Assembly: GCF_000004195.4 (NCBI RefSeq)
Contig: NC_030679.2
Location: 29,749,712-29,813,711, forward strand
Direction of reading: 5' to 3'
DNA from: Xenopus tropicalis
Taxonomy: Eukaryota; Chordata; Amphibia; Anura; Pipidae
Length of the DNA stretch: 64,000 bases
Position numbers and translations under genes: made by a program. Positions within the stretch are counted from its first letter, which is position 1. Every line of letters begins with the position of its first letter. Under the pieces are notes generated by a model. That model saw only the letters and a program-made list of their open reading frames with translations. It ran no database searches and had not been told where the DNA came from. Below are positions 1-10,794 of the stretch, one piece after another.

Positions 1-916
1 TAACATTTGATTTTTCACTAAATTCACTAAAGCTTTAAAAGTGACCCAAAAACACGCACTACCTCACTTGTGTGTCTTAACACAAAGTTAGGGCATGGGG
101 CTGAAGATAGGTAACGTTGTATTCATGGGGAGAGAGCAGGTCTTTGTGCTCCATGTGTAAGAACCTGCAGTTAGAGGTGCTGAGAGTAGGGCAGGGTGTA
201 AAGGGCAAAACATGCTGACTTGTTCCTATTATTTAGGTCTCTTCACTATCAATAAATGTCCCCTTGAGAGTTGTTGATCCTCTGGGCAGCAGGTTGGACA
301 TCCTAGATTGTGTATCCCCCCCCCCCCACCGGACTTCACCCCCAGAGAGGCCCCCAAGGTTCTTACCTTACATTAAAGGAATATGAAGAAGGCTGCGAGC
401 CAGTGTCTAAGCTGTTCCCTTTCATCCTATTCCAGTATCATTAATGCCAGGTGCATTCCATCTCAGCCTCACTTTGGGGGAATAATTTCCAAATATTTGT
501 AAGCTGCCTGCTTAATGAATATGTATGCTTTGTTCTTTGCAGAAATGCGTGAGGATTGCTTTCACACACTTCTTTTTTGAATCTTGGAAACAATAGGCAG
601 ACTTTGTCACTTTTTTAAAGGTTATTTTTTAAATTAATGTTGCAGCTTTCCCTGAGCATAAAAAATGTGTAACAGGTATTATGCACTATCCCATCTAACT
701 ATAATACTCGACTGTGCTTTGAATTTGATGTGCTCCTGTTCAGCATTTATAATACACTATATCAGAAAAGCACATCTGTCAGAGCTGTAACTCACTTCCC
801 TTCCATCTGGCAGCCTGGAGCAGTCCATGTTGCATTGCTTTTAAGCACAACAGAGCTGCTTGGGATACACATTCCTTTCACTGCCCGGTCTACCAAAAAT
901 ATTGAAGGGGAGATTA
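1..916. other. No gene seen; unique-looking DNA
   Basis: I see no convincing exon or recognisable element. There is a run of 12 C at about 316-327. A 98-codon open frame at 730-1026 runs straight into the MITE that begins at 917, so it is treated as chance. Confidence 0.5.
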
Positions 917-1247
917 TACAGGTAAGGGACCTGTTATCCAGAATGCTCGGGACCAAGGGTATTCCGGATAAGGGGTCTTTCCATAATTTGGATATCCATA
1001 CCTTAAGTCTACTAAAAAATCAATAAACCATTAATTAAACCCAATAGGATTGTTCTGCCCCAAAAATGGGTTATTATATCTTAGTTGGGATCAAATACAA
1101 GGTACTGTTTTATTATCACAGAGAAAAAAGAAATCAGTTTTAATAATCTGAATTATTTTATTAAAATGGAGTCTATGGGAGACAGGCTTTCCGTAATTCG
1201 GAGCTTTCTGGATAACAGGTTTCCGGATAACAGATCCCATACCTGTA
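917..1247 (+). mobile_element. TA-flanked CAGGTATGGG-type MITE, full length
   Basis: Both ends carry the same inverted repeat: TACAGGTAAGGGACCTGTTA on the left, and GATCCCATACCTGTA on the right. The outermost TA on each side is present in every copy in this window, which fits a duplicated TA target. The body has the family landmarks in order: GGATAAGGGGTCTTTCC, CTTAAGTCTACTAAAAAATC, CCCAATAGGATTGTT, TTAGTTGGGATCAA and GAGTCTATGGGAGACAGG. It has no coding capacity and would depend on a transposase from elsewhere. Further copies lie at 13.5, 21.9, 23.4, 23.6, 40.1 and 58.7 kb. Confidence 0.85.
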
Positions 1248-1326
1248 CTAGAATTAACGTTTAGCATAACATAGACTATGAAATTTGGAGAATATTCAGT
1301 TTAATTGTTTTTTCACATTTACTTAC

Positions 1327-1509
1327 CCCCGGGCCGGACCGGACCAGGGCAGGCAGGGCCAGGCCAGCATTACGCCCCCTTAGTCTGTTTAATTCCGGCC
1401 CGCCAATGACACCAAGTCTCGCGTGATGAGACTTGGCGTTGTCGGCGGGCCGGATTAAAAAGGCCAAGGGGCCGGATGTGGCCCGCGGGCCGTAGTTTGC
1501 CCACCCCTG
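1327..1509 (-). mobile_element. hAT-like MITE, one end preserved
   Basis: This is a GC-rich island in AT-rich DNA. It ends in GTAGTTTGCCCACCCCTG, whose complement starts CAGGGGTGGGCAAAC, the usual form of a hAT inverted terminus. The middle folds on itself: AAGTCTCGCGTGATGAGACTT and flanking GGCCCGCC/GGCGGGCC arms. The left terminus and an 8-bp target duplication were not found, so the copy is probably truncated near 1327. Confidence 0.6.
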
Positions 1510-1517
1510 CTGTAGGG

Positions 1518-2298
1518 CCATAGCTTGCCAAGAATTTTATGTACCTTGATCCTGTAATTGTGGTGGACATTGGCCTGGAGCAGCCTGTGAGAATAAAGTA
1601 GGTGGTGTGTGGAAGTTTTATTGTAGTCAACTAGTTAACCATCTTACAGTATGTAACCCCAAACAGAAATGTTAGAACCCCTTGGGAGTAGATTGCTAGA
1701 TATTACTAGTGAGTGGGAGTTAGAGGAAATGTACCTGGTGATGTTTTTCCCTGGTGGTAGGTAAGAGTCCAGTGGTACAGACATGTCAGGTTAAGGGGGC
1801 TTGAAATTAAGTTAGTAAGAAAGATCATATAATAGAAGGTGCATCATTTGCTACTTGCTTAGTTACCCATAGCGAGCCATCAGCAACTAGTATTTACTGG
1901 TCAGTTGTTTAAAAACAACTCTTTTATTACATTACCCGTTTTTCCATATGCCATTGGGTGAGAGGCCTTATAAGATATGTAAAAGGTCCCCTGTTAGAAG
2001 CATTGTTATACATGAGCTCCCCACAATTGTGTTCATGGGGACACTCATTGATAGATGACATGTAGTGGTCATATATGTAACAGTGCACCAACAAATATAA
2101 CTAATTATATTCTAAAGGTTTCATCAGCTTGAAAAATAAATCGGTACGTGGCAAACCTCAAGCCTACTTGCTGTATCTAATAAAAAGGGTTTGGGGCCTT
2201 CTTAACTGAGAAGAGGATTTTTGTGGATAACAAACCATGTAACTCAAGGCAGAGCACCTCTGTGGCTATTATAGAACACAGCAATTTATTTGCTTTGG
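1518..2298. other. No gene seen
   Basis: AT-rich DNA without a recognisable exon, RNA gene or repeat family shared with the rest of the window. Confidence 0.45.
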
Positions 2299-2592
2299 TA
2301 AAGGGCATTAACTTGAGGGATGAAGACATAATTTCATCCTCTTTATAGGCCTCTGGTAAGGCCTCACCTTGAGTATGCAGTGCAGTTTTGGGCTTCAGTC
2401 CTTAAGAAGGATATAAATGAGCTGGAGAGATTAGAGACGTGCAACTAAACTAGTAAAATGGATGAAGAATTTAAACAATGAGGTGAGCCTGTCAAGGTTG
2501 GGGTTATTTTATCTGGAAAGAAGCGCTTTACAAGTACATAAAGGGACATTTTAGGCAAAAAGCTTGGCACCTTTTTCACATAGAATAGAACT
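2299..2592 (+). pseudogene. CR1-type LINE fragment, dead
   Basis: This aligns by eye to the C-terminal part of the LINE reverse-transcriptase gene at 28-29.5 kb. Shared blocks include AAGGCCTCACCTTGAGTATG, CAGTGCAGTTTTGGGCT, CCTTAAGAAGGATAT and GTTGGGGTT. Relative to that copy it has lost about 20 bp after GAAGCGCTT and carries many substitutions and frame breaks. It is old, non-functional and truncated on both sides. Confidence 0.8.
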
Positions 2593-2957
2593 ACACCCCC
2601 TCCCCCCCAAAACTGTGTCCTAGGCACAGACCCTCTGTTGCCTATATATAAACACAGCCATGAGTTTAGGTGCAGATTAACCGTGTGCTTGCATTACTTC
2701 ACTTGTTGACTAATTTTACTGTCCAAACAAACCCCAATAATTTCCCCAGTAACCTGAATATTTACAATATATAATACAGTTTCCCAGTAATATGAATACA
2801 TGTGGATTGCATATGACCCGTTTTAACCCTATTCTTAGAGAGGCATTATGTACTGTAGGCAATTTGAATTTTTTATGCAGTACAGGAACAAGTTCCTAGC
2901 AAGAAATTCTGTCTCCGCCATTTAACTGATGCGTTTCTTTACTCACGCTAATACAGC

Positions 2958-2963
2958 TTTATT
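2958..2963 (-). promoter_or_regulatory. Candidate poly(A) signal AATAAA
   Basis: TTTATT on the plus strand reads AATAAA on the minus strand, about 50 nt downstream of the TAA that closes the candidate exon at 3144..3013. The spacing suits cleavage near 2930-2945, which would give a short 3' UTR. Hexamers of this kind are common in AT-rich DNA, so the support comes only from its position after the exon. Confidence 0.35.
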
Positions 2964-3012
2964 GCTTATGCACACATAGAACTTTATAAAACAGATTCTA
3001 AACTAATTCATT

Positions 3013-3144
3013 TTAGGGTGTCAACGCCACAGTGCCCAGATCAGTTTTGGCTCCAAGAAAAAGTACATTTATCTGTTTGCCATCCAAACCTTTTGTGATC
3101 TGGTTCTTGCCAGATGGGACTCTTGGGAACGGCGGGCGGCTAAT
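3013..3144 (-). CDS. Candidate terminal coding exon of an unrecognised host gene
   Basis: On the minus strand a pyrimidine-rich tract ending TTGTTTGTTGCAG at 3145 is a good splice acceptor. Directly after it, in phase 0, come 43 sense codons closed by TAA at 3013-3015. The peptide starts ISRPPFPRVPSGK, contains KGLDGKQINVLFLGAKTD and ends LGTVALTP. It is well balanced, with alternating hydrophobic residues suggesting beta strands and no low-complexity sequence. The stretch is richer in G+C than its surroundings, and an AATAAA follows about 50 nt after the stop. Phase 1 would allow 25 codons; phase 2 meets a stop at once. I do not recognise the family. If real, the gene lies on the minus strand and its upstream exons are at higher coordinates, possibly beyond the window. 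It could still be a chance open frame. Confidence 0.42.
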   Translation of the reverse strand: MSRPPFPRVPSGKNQITKGLDGKQINVLFLGAKTDLGTVALTP

Positions 3145-3159
3145 CTGCAACAAACAAGG

Positions 3160-3496
3160 ACAAAATGATGAGCTGATGATTCCACATGCTACATATTAAC
3201 ACCCTGCTGACTTAAAATGCCTTGGAGACAGTAGCCAGCAAATCAACAGTTTCAGAACATACTGCTCTACTGAAAAGCAACACTAGATCAATACTCCAAA
3301 CAGGCTACACTTATATATAAAATGCCTTTATCAACCAGCAGATATTGTGTAAATACACTTTGCATGGAATCTGACAAAAAAGGTTAAATGATAACTGAAC
3401 CAGAAAACTTCAAAAGCCCTCTGATGAATACTTACGGTATATAAATACAGTTCATTATAATAGTCTTAGCAAATGCATTGTGTCCATATTGCTATA
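3160..3496. other. No gene seen; would be intron of the candidate minus-strand gene
   Basis: AT-rich DNA with no repeat I recognise. Its position just upstream of the candidate terminal exon makes it the 3' part of the last intron if that exon is real. Confidence 0.35.
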
Positions 3497-3498
3497 GT

Positions 3499-3695
3499 AG
3501 TGATGAGCGAATCTGTCACGTTTTGCTTCAGCATAAAATTCGCGAAACAGCCTAAAATTCTCGAAATGCATTTGTTGCATTATTTTTTTTGTCGCCCACA
3601 TCTATTTTTTGACGCCGTGGCTATTTTTTTGTTGCCCGTGGGTTTTTTGATGCGACCGCGCCCAATTTGACGCGCAACGAAAAAAAAATTCCTGG
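3499..3695 (+). mobile_element. GTGATGAGCGAAT-type MITE, left half
   Basis: The copy starts TA-GTGATGAGCGAATCTGTC, the terminus shared by about ten copies in the window. It then enters the characteristic core of loosely repeated GTCGCCCACA, TTTTTTGACGCC and GATGCGACCGCGCCC blocks. No right terminus is present; it breaks off after the AACGAAAAAAAAATTC run. Confidence 0.75.
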
Positions 3696-3699
3696 ACTC

Positions 3700-4840
3700 T
3701 CTACCCACTAAAGGAGATCTACTGGCAATGCCACACATTATATATGGTGTTGGTTTACTCTAGGTTCGATGCATTCATGAACTCCTATAAAACTACAAAA
3801 ACAAACACCATTATCAGCAAAATGAGTTTTATTAATCAGATACAAAGACACATGAGCGATAAAACCAAGAGGGGAAGGCAGAACAGTTTCTTCATAAAAA
3901 TCCATAGTATCGGTTGAAGTGGAGATTGTGGTTTGAAAGCACTCTACCATAGAGCTGGACAGGGCTCACAACTTTTAAAATGCTGCTCCCAGTGGTGAAA
4001 AACTTACTGAGAAGTGAAGCTCTAAGAGGAAGTAGTCTTTTTTTGACAAATCTGGTTCTACCTACACTAGACTTATCCCAGTCACTTTACTTTACTAGAG
4101 GGGAACCCAGTGGCGGGTTGACACAGTGCAGAGGGGACAGCAATGAGCAATGAACAGCACTGACTATGGGATGCAAACAACAGCAGTGCTGATCTGAGGG
4201 CAAGCTTGCATGAGTGAGAGTGAGTGGGGAAGCCAAGAATGCAGTAAGTTGCAAACTGAGTAGCACAAATTACAGAGAGCAGGGTTATTGAAGGGAGATA
4301 CTGAGTGGTTAGGTCAGGGATGGGCCGAGTCAATACAAACAGATCACAAGAAACTAAATTATTGAGTAACTTCACAAGCAGCAACTACCCCAACAATGTA
4401 ACCCATTGTACTGGTAACTGGCTAGTGTGCAGAAAGGCTATAAGCAACCTTCCACTGCTGCTGATCGGCCAGTTGCCAAAGTTCTTAACCCCTGCCTTAC
4501 TGGACATGATTGCCTAAGATCACTACTTAGGAGAATGGATACAATGAATTCAATGATGGCAAATGCACTTCTACTTGTCCTTATCCATCCACAGATTTCT
4601 GGCTTGATAACTCTGCTCAACTTTGAGACACAGACCTTTGATAACACATAATTTGCCAGTAGTCAAGACTACTCTTGTCTCTATGCCTCTCTCTAGAATA
4701 TGAGGCATCCTTCCAGCTCTGTGACATTGGCATATGTTTAATCCCATCAATACCATATACAAACATCACATAGTAAGGCCTACTTTACCCAAATTTTATT
4801 CCTAGGAAACCCCAGCTTTTGTGGAATCATTGATGGGTTA
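3700..4840. other. No gene seen
   Basis: There are several short overlapping open frames on both strands (60-100 codons), but none has splice sites, a conserved look or a repeat match. I treat them as chance. Confidence 0.45.
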
Positions 4841-5160
4841 AGGGCTGTGGCGGACGGGGAGACTAGTCGCCCGCGACAAATCTCCCTTGCTCTGGGCGAC
4901 TAATCTCCCTCCCCGAAATACCATCCCACCGGCGAGTAAATCATGGAGTTTCCTCTCAAGGCAACTTCCGCGATTTCGGGAGAGTATGTAAATTGCTGCT
5001 GGGATGGCATACGTGGCACCTTGAGAGGACACGGCGCCACGTATGCCATCCCACCGGCGATTTAGATACTCACCGGTGGGATGGTATTTTGGGGAGATTA
5101 GTTGCCTGTGACAAGGGAGATTTGTCACGGGCGACTAGTCTCCTCGTGTGCCACAGCCCT
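4841..5160. mobile_element. 320-bp MITE with AGGGCTGTGGC termini
   Basis: The long terminal inverted repeats read AGGGCTGTGGCGGACGGGGA on the left and, complemented, AGGGCTGTGGCACACGAGGA on the right. Both continue into GACTAGTCGCCCG and ACAAATCTCCCTTG. The interior holds more inverted pairs, such as CACCGGCGA, GGTGGGATGGTAT and CCACGTATGCCATCCCACC, so the whole unit can fold into a nested hairpin. It is GC-rich against its flanks and has no coding capacity. I could not identify a convincing target-site duplication. A half copy lies at 7863-7952. Confidence 0.8.
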
Positions 5161-7223
5161 ACAAGTTGCAAAACATCTTTTATCCTCTAACACTGTTTAC
5201 ACACCACCTCAGCCTTGACTGCCAGTGTCTCTTTATAATATTATATTGCATCATCAACAGCCTTCCAAAGGAACACATGCACCTTTGTTGCAGCAGCAAC
5301 TCTATGCATCCCTATAAGGATAAAATGATCCACATCTTATCCGGGCCAGTAACTTATCTTAACAATCTGCCCATGTGAATGAAGTTATCTTTTCATACCA
5401 GTTATAGCTGCCACCATTCATAGTTCTTAAGAAAAACTTTCAGATAAAATGTTTAGATTATACGCTCATTTGGACAGAGCACCTTTAACCTCTCATACCG
5501 ATTATTGGTGGCTTTGTATGTAAATCCGTAAGTTCATTGTATATACCCATTTAATATACAGTGCTGCAGAATATGTATATGGTAAAATAAAATGAATTAA
5601 ATATAACCCTACATATAACCCTATATAGCTAAACATTAACTTATTGCAAGGTGCAATAACAGATGCAAGGGGGGCATGAAGATAACCCCAGCCTTGAAGA
5701 GGTGTTACTTCTGGGTTCCTTAGCGTGTGGGTTACCTATATGTCTATGCCATCTCTAGTACTGCAGGCTTAGCTACACAGGAAATAACACAATAGATACC
5801 TTGACTTAAGCAAGCAACTTTCCCACAATTTACCAATGTGAATTCTGAAATTCTGAATAGTAATGCTGCATTGTGGGTAAAATCATGGCAATTTTAATCT
5901 GGTTTTGTCGTTTGTACTTTTTTGCCTTTGTAGTTAGTAACTTTGCACTTAAATAACTTTTTTAGCATTTATTATATATCACAAATAACCATTCCAAGGA
6001 CTTTTTCATTCGTTAAAGACTATAAACAGTAACCAAGCATGCAGTAAGCGCTTTAAACCTGTAAGTGCACTTATGCAATGGTTGGGGGTAAAGCCGAGTG
6101 TATTGCTTCCACTCCTTTGCAACTGGAAAAGACCTGCTGTTGCCCAAACAAATGCCAATTTCAACAGCAGACAATTTTCCAGACCATCTGGAGGTACAAT
6201 ACAGCAAATTGCGTGATTTCCTGTATTTATATTTACATGCAAAAGGCAGATCTAATGGCACAGCTGTATCTTCAATTCCCCCTTATTTGCGTTGGCACAA
6301 ATCAACACATAACAAAAACAAGCCACTCATTTCAACAAAATCTGTGAGGAGGCCCTTAAATGTTAGTAACAAAGCAATGAATGGAAGATATTACATATAC
6401 CACCCACATTAATATTGCAAATATTCCACCAGGAAATGCCTTTCTTAAAAATTCTGCTTAGGTCTAAGTACACTTTGAGCTTGAGAAAAAGTCATGAAAA
6501 TCACAACTTTTTCTACTTTATTGTTGCACAAAATCCATGAACATGAAAACCATGAAGAAAAGAAAGATCTTCAAATTGTAAAAGAGACATCTGTCATTGA
6601 CTTCTACATGATCTCGGCAGGTTATAGCTGCTAGTATTTTAGCATTCAAAATTGTTGTGGCTTTGTCGTATAATAAATCACAGCAAAGTTGTGGGTTTTC
6701 TTTCTGTGACAAATTTGGGTTTTCTGCGTCGAAAAACCCAAGCTGAAAAAAATCAAGTTTTGTAAATGCCCCCTAAGTTTCAGTTTCATTTGTACTAAAC
6801 AAATTTCCATTTCTGGGTTGGTTTGAGGTGGAATTAATGGATTTTTTAAATAATTAAAAAAAAAAAGATGAAATAATCATTTCTGTTCATTGTTTCAGAT
6901 GTTGCAACCTTACAGAATGGAAACAGTTTAATGTAAAGAAGTGTGAAGTGGAAGCACCTGTACGGCTCTAACTATACAAACCATTCATGTAAGTATGAAT
7001 TATATTACATCAATAAGGGATAAATTAGAAGAATCACAACTTATGTACTTTTTAAACATAATAATATACTCAATAGCAGATTGATGACCCTAATTTGTTT
7101 CCATTTAAAGAGACTTCTCCATTTAAAGAATGAAGTTAATCTTAACTTCAGCTAGAAAATTGTCATTTGTGCATTCTCTGCTACTTCTTCTTGGTGATGT
7201 GAAGGCCCATTTATCAACATTCT
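5161..7223. other. No gene seen; weak repeat traces
   Basis: A short block TAATGCTGCATTGTGGGTAA at 5863 recurs at 57834 and is probably an old repeat. About 6690-6775 ends in GTAAATGCCCCCTAAG, like the end of the Harbinger-like MITE family. No exon was found; the open frames at 6.0-6.4 kb lie opposite each other and look random. Confidence 0.45.
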
Positions 7224-7725
7224 AATGCTGTCTTGCATAAAAAAGGGCATTGGCTCAAAGGATGAAAACATAATTTTGCCTCTTTATAGGTCCCTGGTAA
7301 GGCCTCACCTTGAGTATGCAGTGCAGTTTTGGGCTCCAGTCCTTAAGAAGGATATTAATGAGCTGGAGAGAGTGCAGAGACTGCAAGTAAACTGGTAAAG
7401 GGGATGGAAGATTTAAGCTATGAGGTTAGACTGTCGAGGTTGGGGTTGTTTTCTCTGGAAAAGAGGCGCTTGCGAGGGGACATGATTACTCTGTACAAGT
7501 ACATTAGAGGGGATTATAGGCAGATGGGGGTGTTCTTTTTTCCCATAAAAAACAATCAACAAACCAGAGGCCCCCCCTTTAGATTAGAGGAACGGAGCTT
7601 CCATTTGAAGCAGCGTAGGTGGTTTTCACGGTGAGGGCAGTGAGGTTGGGGAATGCCCTTCCTAGAGATGTGGTAATGGCAGATTCTGTTAATGCTTTTA
7701 AGAGGGGCCTGGATGAGTTCTTGAA
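7224..7725 (+). pseudogene. CR1-type LINE fragment (RT C-terminal region), interrupted
   Basis: This is nearly collinear with 28996-29500 of the better copy, starting at GCTGTCTTGCATAAAAAAGG and running to GGCCTGGATGAGTTCTTGAA. It encodes recognisable pieces of the post-RT region, such as YEVRLSRLGLFSLEKRRLRG and, in another frame, NAFKRGLDEFLN. Small indels split the frame, and the segment is cut exactly where a MITE begins at 7728. The LINE 3' UTR is missing beyond that point. Confidence 0.85.
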
Positions 7726-7727
7726 TA

Positions 7728-7838
7728 GTGATGAGCGAATTTTTTCACCAGGCATGGATTTGCAGCGAATTTCCGCATTTCGCCATTGGCGAATTGTTTC
7801 ACGAAACTTCCATGAAAATTAGCCGCAGTCACGTCAAA
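7728..7838 (+). mobile_element. GTGATGAGCGAAT MITE, left end, inserted in the CR1 fragment
   Basis: After TTGAATA the LINE sequence switches to GTGATGAGCGAATTTTTTCA and then CAGGCATGGATTTGCAGCGA, which is the terminus and first block of this MITE family. Only about 110 bp remain. It then joins directly to a piece of the AGGGCTGTGGC MITE, so two elements are fused here. Confidence 0.7.
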
Positions 7839-7862
7839 AAGAGGGTGCGGTCGACAAAAAAA

Positions 7863-7952
7863 CACCGGTGGGATGGCATATCAGGGAGATTAGTCACCTG
7901 CGACAAGAGAGATTTGTCGAGGGCGACTAATCTCCCCTTCTGCCATGGCCCT
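7863..7952 (-). mobile_element. Half copy of the AGGGCTGTGGC MITE
   Basis: This runs from CACCGGTGGGATGGCAT through GGGAGATTAG and GACTAATCTCCCC to CCATGGCCCT, matching the right half of the full copy at 4841-5160 with moderate divergence. Confidence 0.75.
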
Positions 7953-8851
7953 AAAGGTAACCAAAGACTTTCCCAGACCTGTAAATAAGGTGTAGCCTGG
8001 ATATGCAGAAACTTAAAAGACCTAGATGTGGATTTTTCTTAAACCCTTATGTATTATTCGATAACACTGGGCCACATTTCAGATGCCTGTCTAAGAACGT
8101 GTGTGCCAGAATGTATTCCACACACACTGGCTTTGGTATGATATGTGCATAGTGTCGGCCCTGGTCCATTTATGAGTAAATTTAGACCTGTTTCAGTTGG
8201 ATTGTCTGACTTTATTTCTTAATGTGTCAGTCTCAGGATAAGTCATTATATTAAAACAAATCAGTGCATTGATTCTGGGTGACTATAAGTATATCAAGCA
8301 TCTTATACTATCCACTTGTAAAGCACATAGGTGGATTTGTTGCTATCATCAACCTATATTCACTTCTTATTACGGTCCATTTTGTGGCAATATTGTGGTT
8401 ACAGTAATATCAAATGTAATAATATTAATATTTCATTGTCAGCCTGTAGCATTTCCTGCTTAACAAATATAAACACAAATGCTTTAACAGAAACAAGGAA
8501 ACCAATTCAGACACCTATGAGTCAAAATTAATTTGTTCCTTTTGTAGCAACTGCTTTAACCTGTTTCCGGCAAATTTGCTATTAATTCTGATCATTGATG
8601 CATGACAAATGTAACACTCGCCAATAAAGAAAAACCCGAATGCTGTTTTCGGCAGGATTTCTTTCTCATTTCTTTTGCAGCCGCAAAGGTCAGCGGCACG
8701 GTTTTACTACAGGGCAAAGGAAAATGAAGAGACAATGGTCCATTATCAAGAGGGTTTTGAAATGCATTCTCAAGACGGATTTAAGAAAGATGTAAATATT
8801 ATGTATGAAATAAAGGTTATTCACACATTTCTTTAGTTTAATTGTACATGC
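7953..8851. other. No gene seen
   Basis: AT-rich, unique-looking DNA. Open frames of 64-66 codons at 8.3-8.9 kb have no supporting signals. Confidence 0.45.
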
Positions 8852-9670
8852 AGAACAATAGAAGTGTTTGCAGGAATCAATGACTTGCAAACAACATTTG
8901 TTCTAGAGATAGGATTGCCACCTAGCAACAGCTAATGGGTTTGGTGGCAACCTTCCGAATATACACTGGAAAATGTAATTTTACCAATACAGCCACGTTT
9001 CTGCATTCCCCTTCTGACGTACTTGTGCCTTTAATATATGGGAGCAAGCACAGGTCTACTCAGTGCTGATTGGACAGTATATGTGACATCACAGGAAGGG
9101 GAGTAGCTGAACTTGGAAGTTAGAATTTTTACCCATAGTTTGCTGGATGACAGTCCTAAGATTAGGAAATGTTCTTGAAAAGAGCTGAGATTTAAAAGAA
9201 ATTTTGAGGGATGAAGCTGCAGTTCAAGTTCTAATTGTCCTATAGATGGACAAAGAATAAAAGTTAGAACAACTAAAGGTTGATGAAAAATGTATATCTC
9301 TTCTCAAGACAGAAGTAACAGATGTTGCTATAGTCTCTAGAAATAGATAACTATAGCATCTACCCATAGCATAATATTCACTATAAAATTAACCAAAGCA
9401 AATTGACATTAGGTACTTTCAGAATGATGAAAGTAACATCCTTTCTAGTTCTCCTTGGGTTGGGATTGCTAAACCAAATCTTTCCTAGAATTTTGGTTTA
9501 AGCCAAAAGAGACAAAAAGAAGAATTCACTGGGTAATCACAACTGCTAGGCGTTCTGGATGGAATTACATTATGTAATTTAAGAGTGGGCACTGTTGCTA
9601 GGTGGCTATTCTATCCCTAGAACAAATGTTGTTTGCAGGTCATAGATTACTGCAAACACTTCTTTGTTCT
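8852..9670. mobile_element. 819-bp element with 80-bp terminal inverted repeats
   Basis: The left arm 8852-8931 contains GAAGTGTTTGCAGGAATC, GCAAACAACATTTGTTCTAG and CCACCTAGCAACAG. The right arm 9592-9670 is its complement with a few mismatches: CTGTTGCTAGGTGG, CTAGAACAAATGTTGTTTGC and TGCAAACACTTC. The 660-bp centre has no coding frame. Just outside, 9678-9712 repeats the internal block GATTGCCACCCAGCAACAGC in direct orientation, so a second partial copy may be fused to the right end. The family is not recognised; it could be a MITE or foldback element. Confidence 0.65.
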
Positions 9671-9712
9671 ATGGGAGATTGCCACCCAGCAACAGCTAAT
9701 GGGAGAGTAGCC

Positions 9713-10081
9713 CACACGTTATAGTTGTGTTTATGAATGCCTGTTTATGTCATGATGTTAGAAAGGTCCTGGAAGAAAACCACGAGGCTTCATTCATTAT
9801 AATAGGGAGGTAAAGACATCTTGGAGCAGCCTATGTTGTTGTGGATCCTCAACATGAATGCATGTCCTCTGAGTTGGACAGAAATCAACTAATAATCTTG
9901 CGAAATTATCTGGAAGTTATTAATAATGGCTAATAGTTCTGTGTAAATAAATTGAGAGCCCTTTTACTATTAATACCAAGGAATGATCAGTGTTATATTA
10001 TGTCTAACTCAACCGCACTGCAGAAATACATTTTTGTGACCCTTCCAAGGATAATGTCATGTATAACCAAGGCTCAGAAAT
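9713..10081. other. No gene seen
   Basis: No repeat or exon recognised. Confidence 0.4.
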
Positions 10082-10262
10082 GTGTTAGACCTGCCTAACT
10101 TCTAGTTGATCCAGAGGAAGGCAAAAAACCCCATCTGAAGCCTCTCTAATTTGCCTCAGAGGGGAAAAAAATTCCTTCCTGACTCCAAGATGGCAATCGG
10201 ACCGGTACTAACAGCTATCTCCCATGTATGTATTCTATCGAACCCTGAAACTACTACTAGTC
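10082..10262 (+). repeat. Old LINE 3'-end-like repeat
   Basis: The block GATCCAGAGGAAGGCAAAAA, then TTTGCCTCAGAGGGGAAAAA and AATTCCTTCCTGACTCCAAG, then ATGGCAATCGGACC, is one I recall as a recurrent untranslated segment of old CR1/L3-like repeats in amphibians and reptiles. The assignment rests on memory of the motif alone; no coding part is attached here. Confidence 0.4.
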
Positions 10263-10414
10263 TGGACCAGGATATCTGATCATTCCAGGGCTCCCTATCA
10301 GATGGCATCCGTTGACAGAAATTGGATGATAATGACGTCTGTGCAACTGTCGGACACTTTTTTCATGTAAATAACAAATACAAGAGCTCACATCCTGTTT
10401 TCGTTACTTATGGA

Positions 10415-10732
10415 CCCATTTACTAACCTTCGTATTTTTTTTCGTTTTCACAAATCATGGATTTTAGCAATAAAAATCAGAGATTTTACTAATTACATGA
10501 AAACTTTAAAAAAAAATATTTATTAAGTGAAAAAACCTCACAAAAAATATGCCACCTAAAAGCAGTCAAGGTCATGTAGAAATGAATGGGAGCTGTCCTA
10601 GGCAAATCTTTATTTTATTTGTGATTGTAGGGGTTTTCTGGCGGTTCACATACAAAAATTTGAAGTTTTCCTTCCTCATTTTAATTTGTTTGTGCTTTTC
10701 CAATTCAGATCTTTTAATAAATGACTAGACAT
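10415..10732. mobile_element. Degraded MITE of the TTTACTAAC family
   Basis: The left side reads GGACCCATTTACTAACCTTC and the right side TTTAATAAATGACTAGAC, an imperfect inverted pair. The interior is rich in TTTCGTTTT and CAAAAAATT blocks. It resembles the Harbinger-like copies at 42.0 and 63.0 kb but is much more decayed. Confidence 0.35.
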
Positions 10733-10794
10733 TCACGGTTTTAGTGGAAATTAGTTTTTTCGTGGTTTCAAAAGACTCTAAACAGTGATGAGCG

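Noticed and set aside
730..1026. 98-codon open frame on the plus strand
   Set aside because: Its second half is the CAGGTATGGG MITE that starts at 917; no splice or start context.
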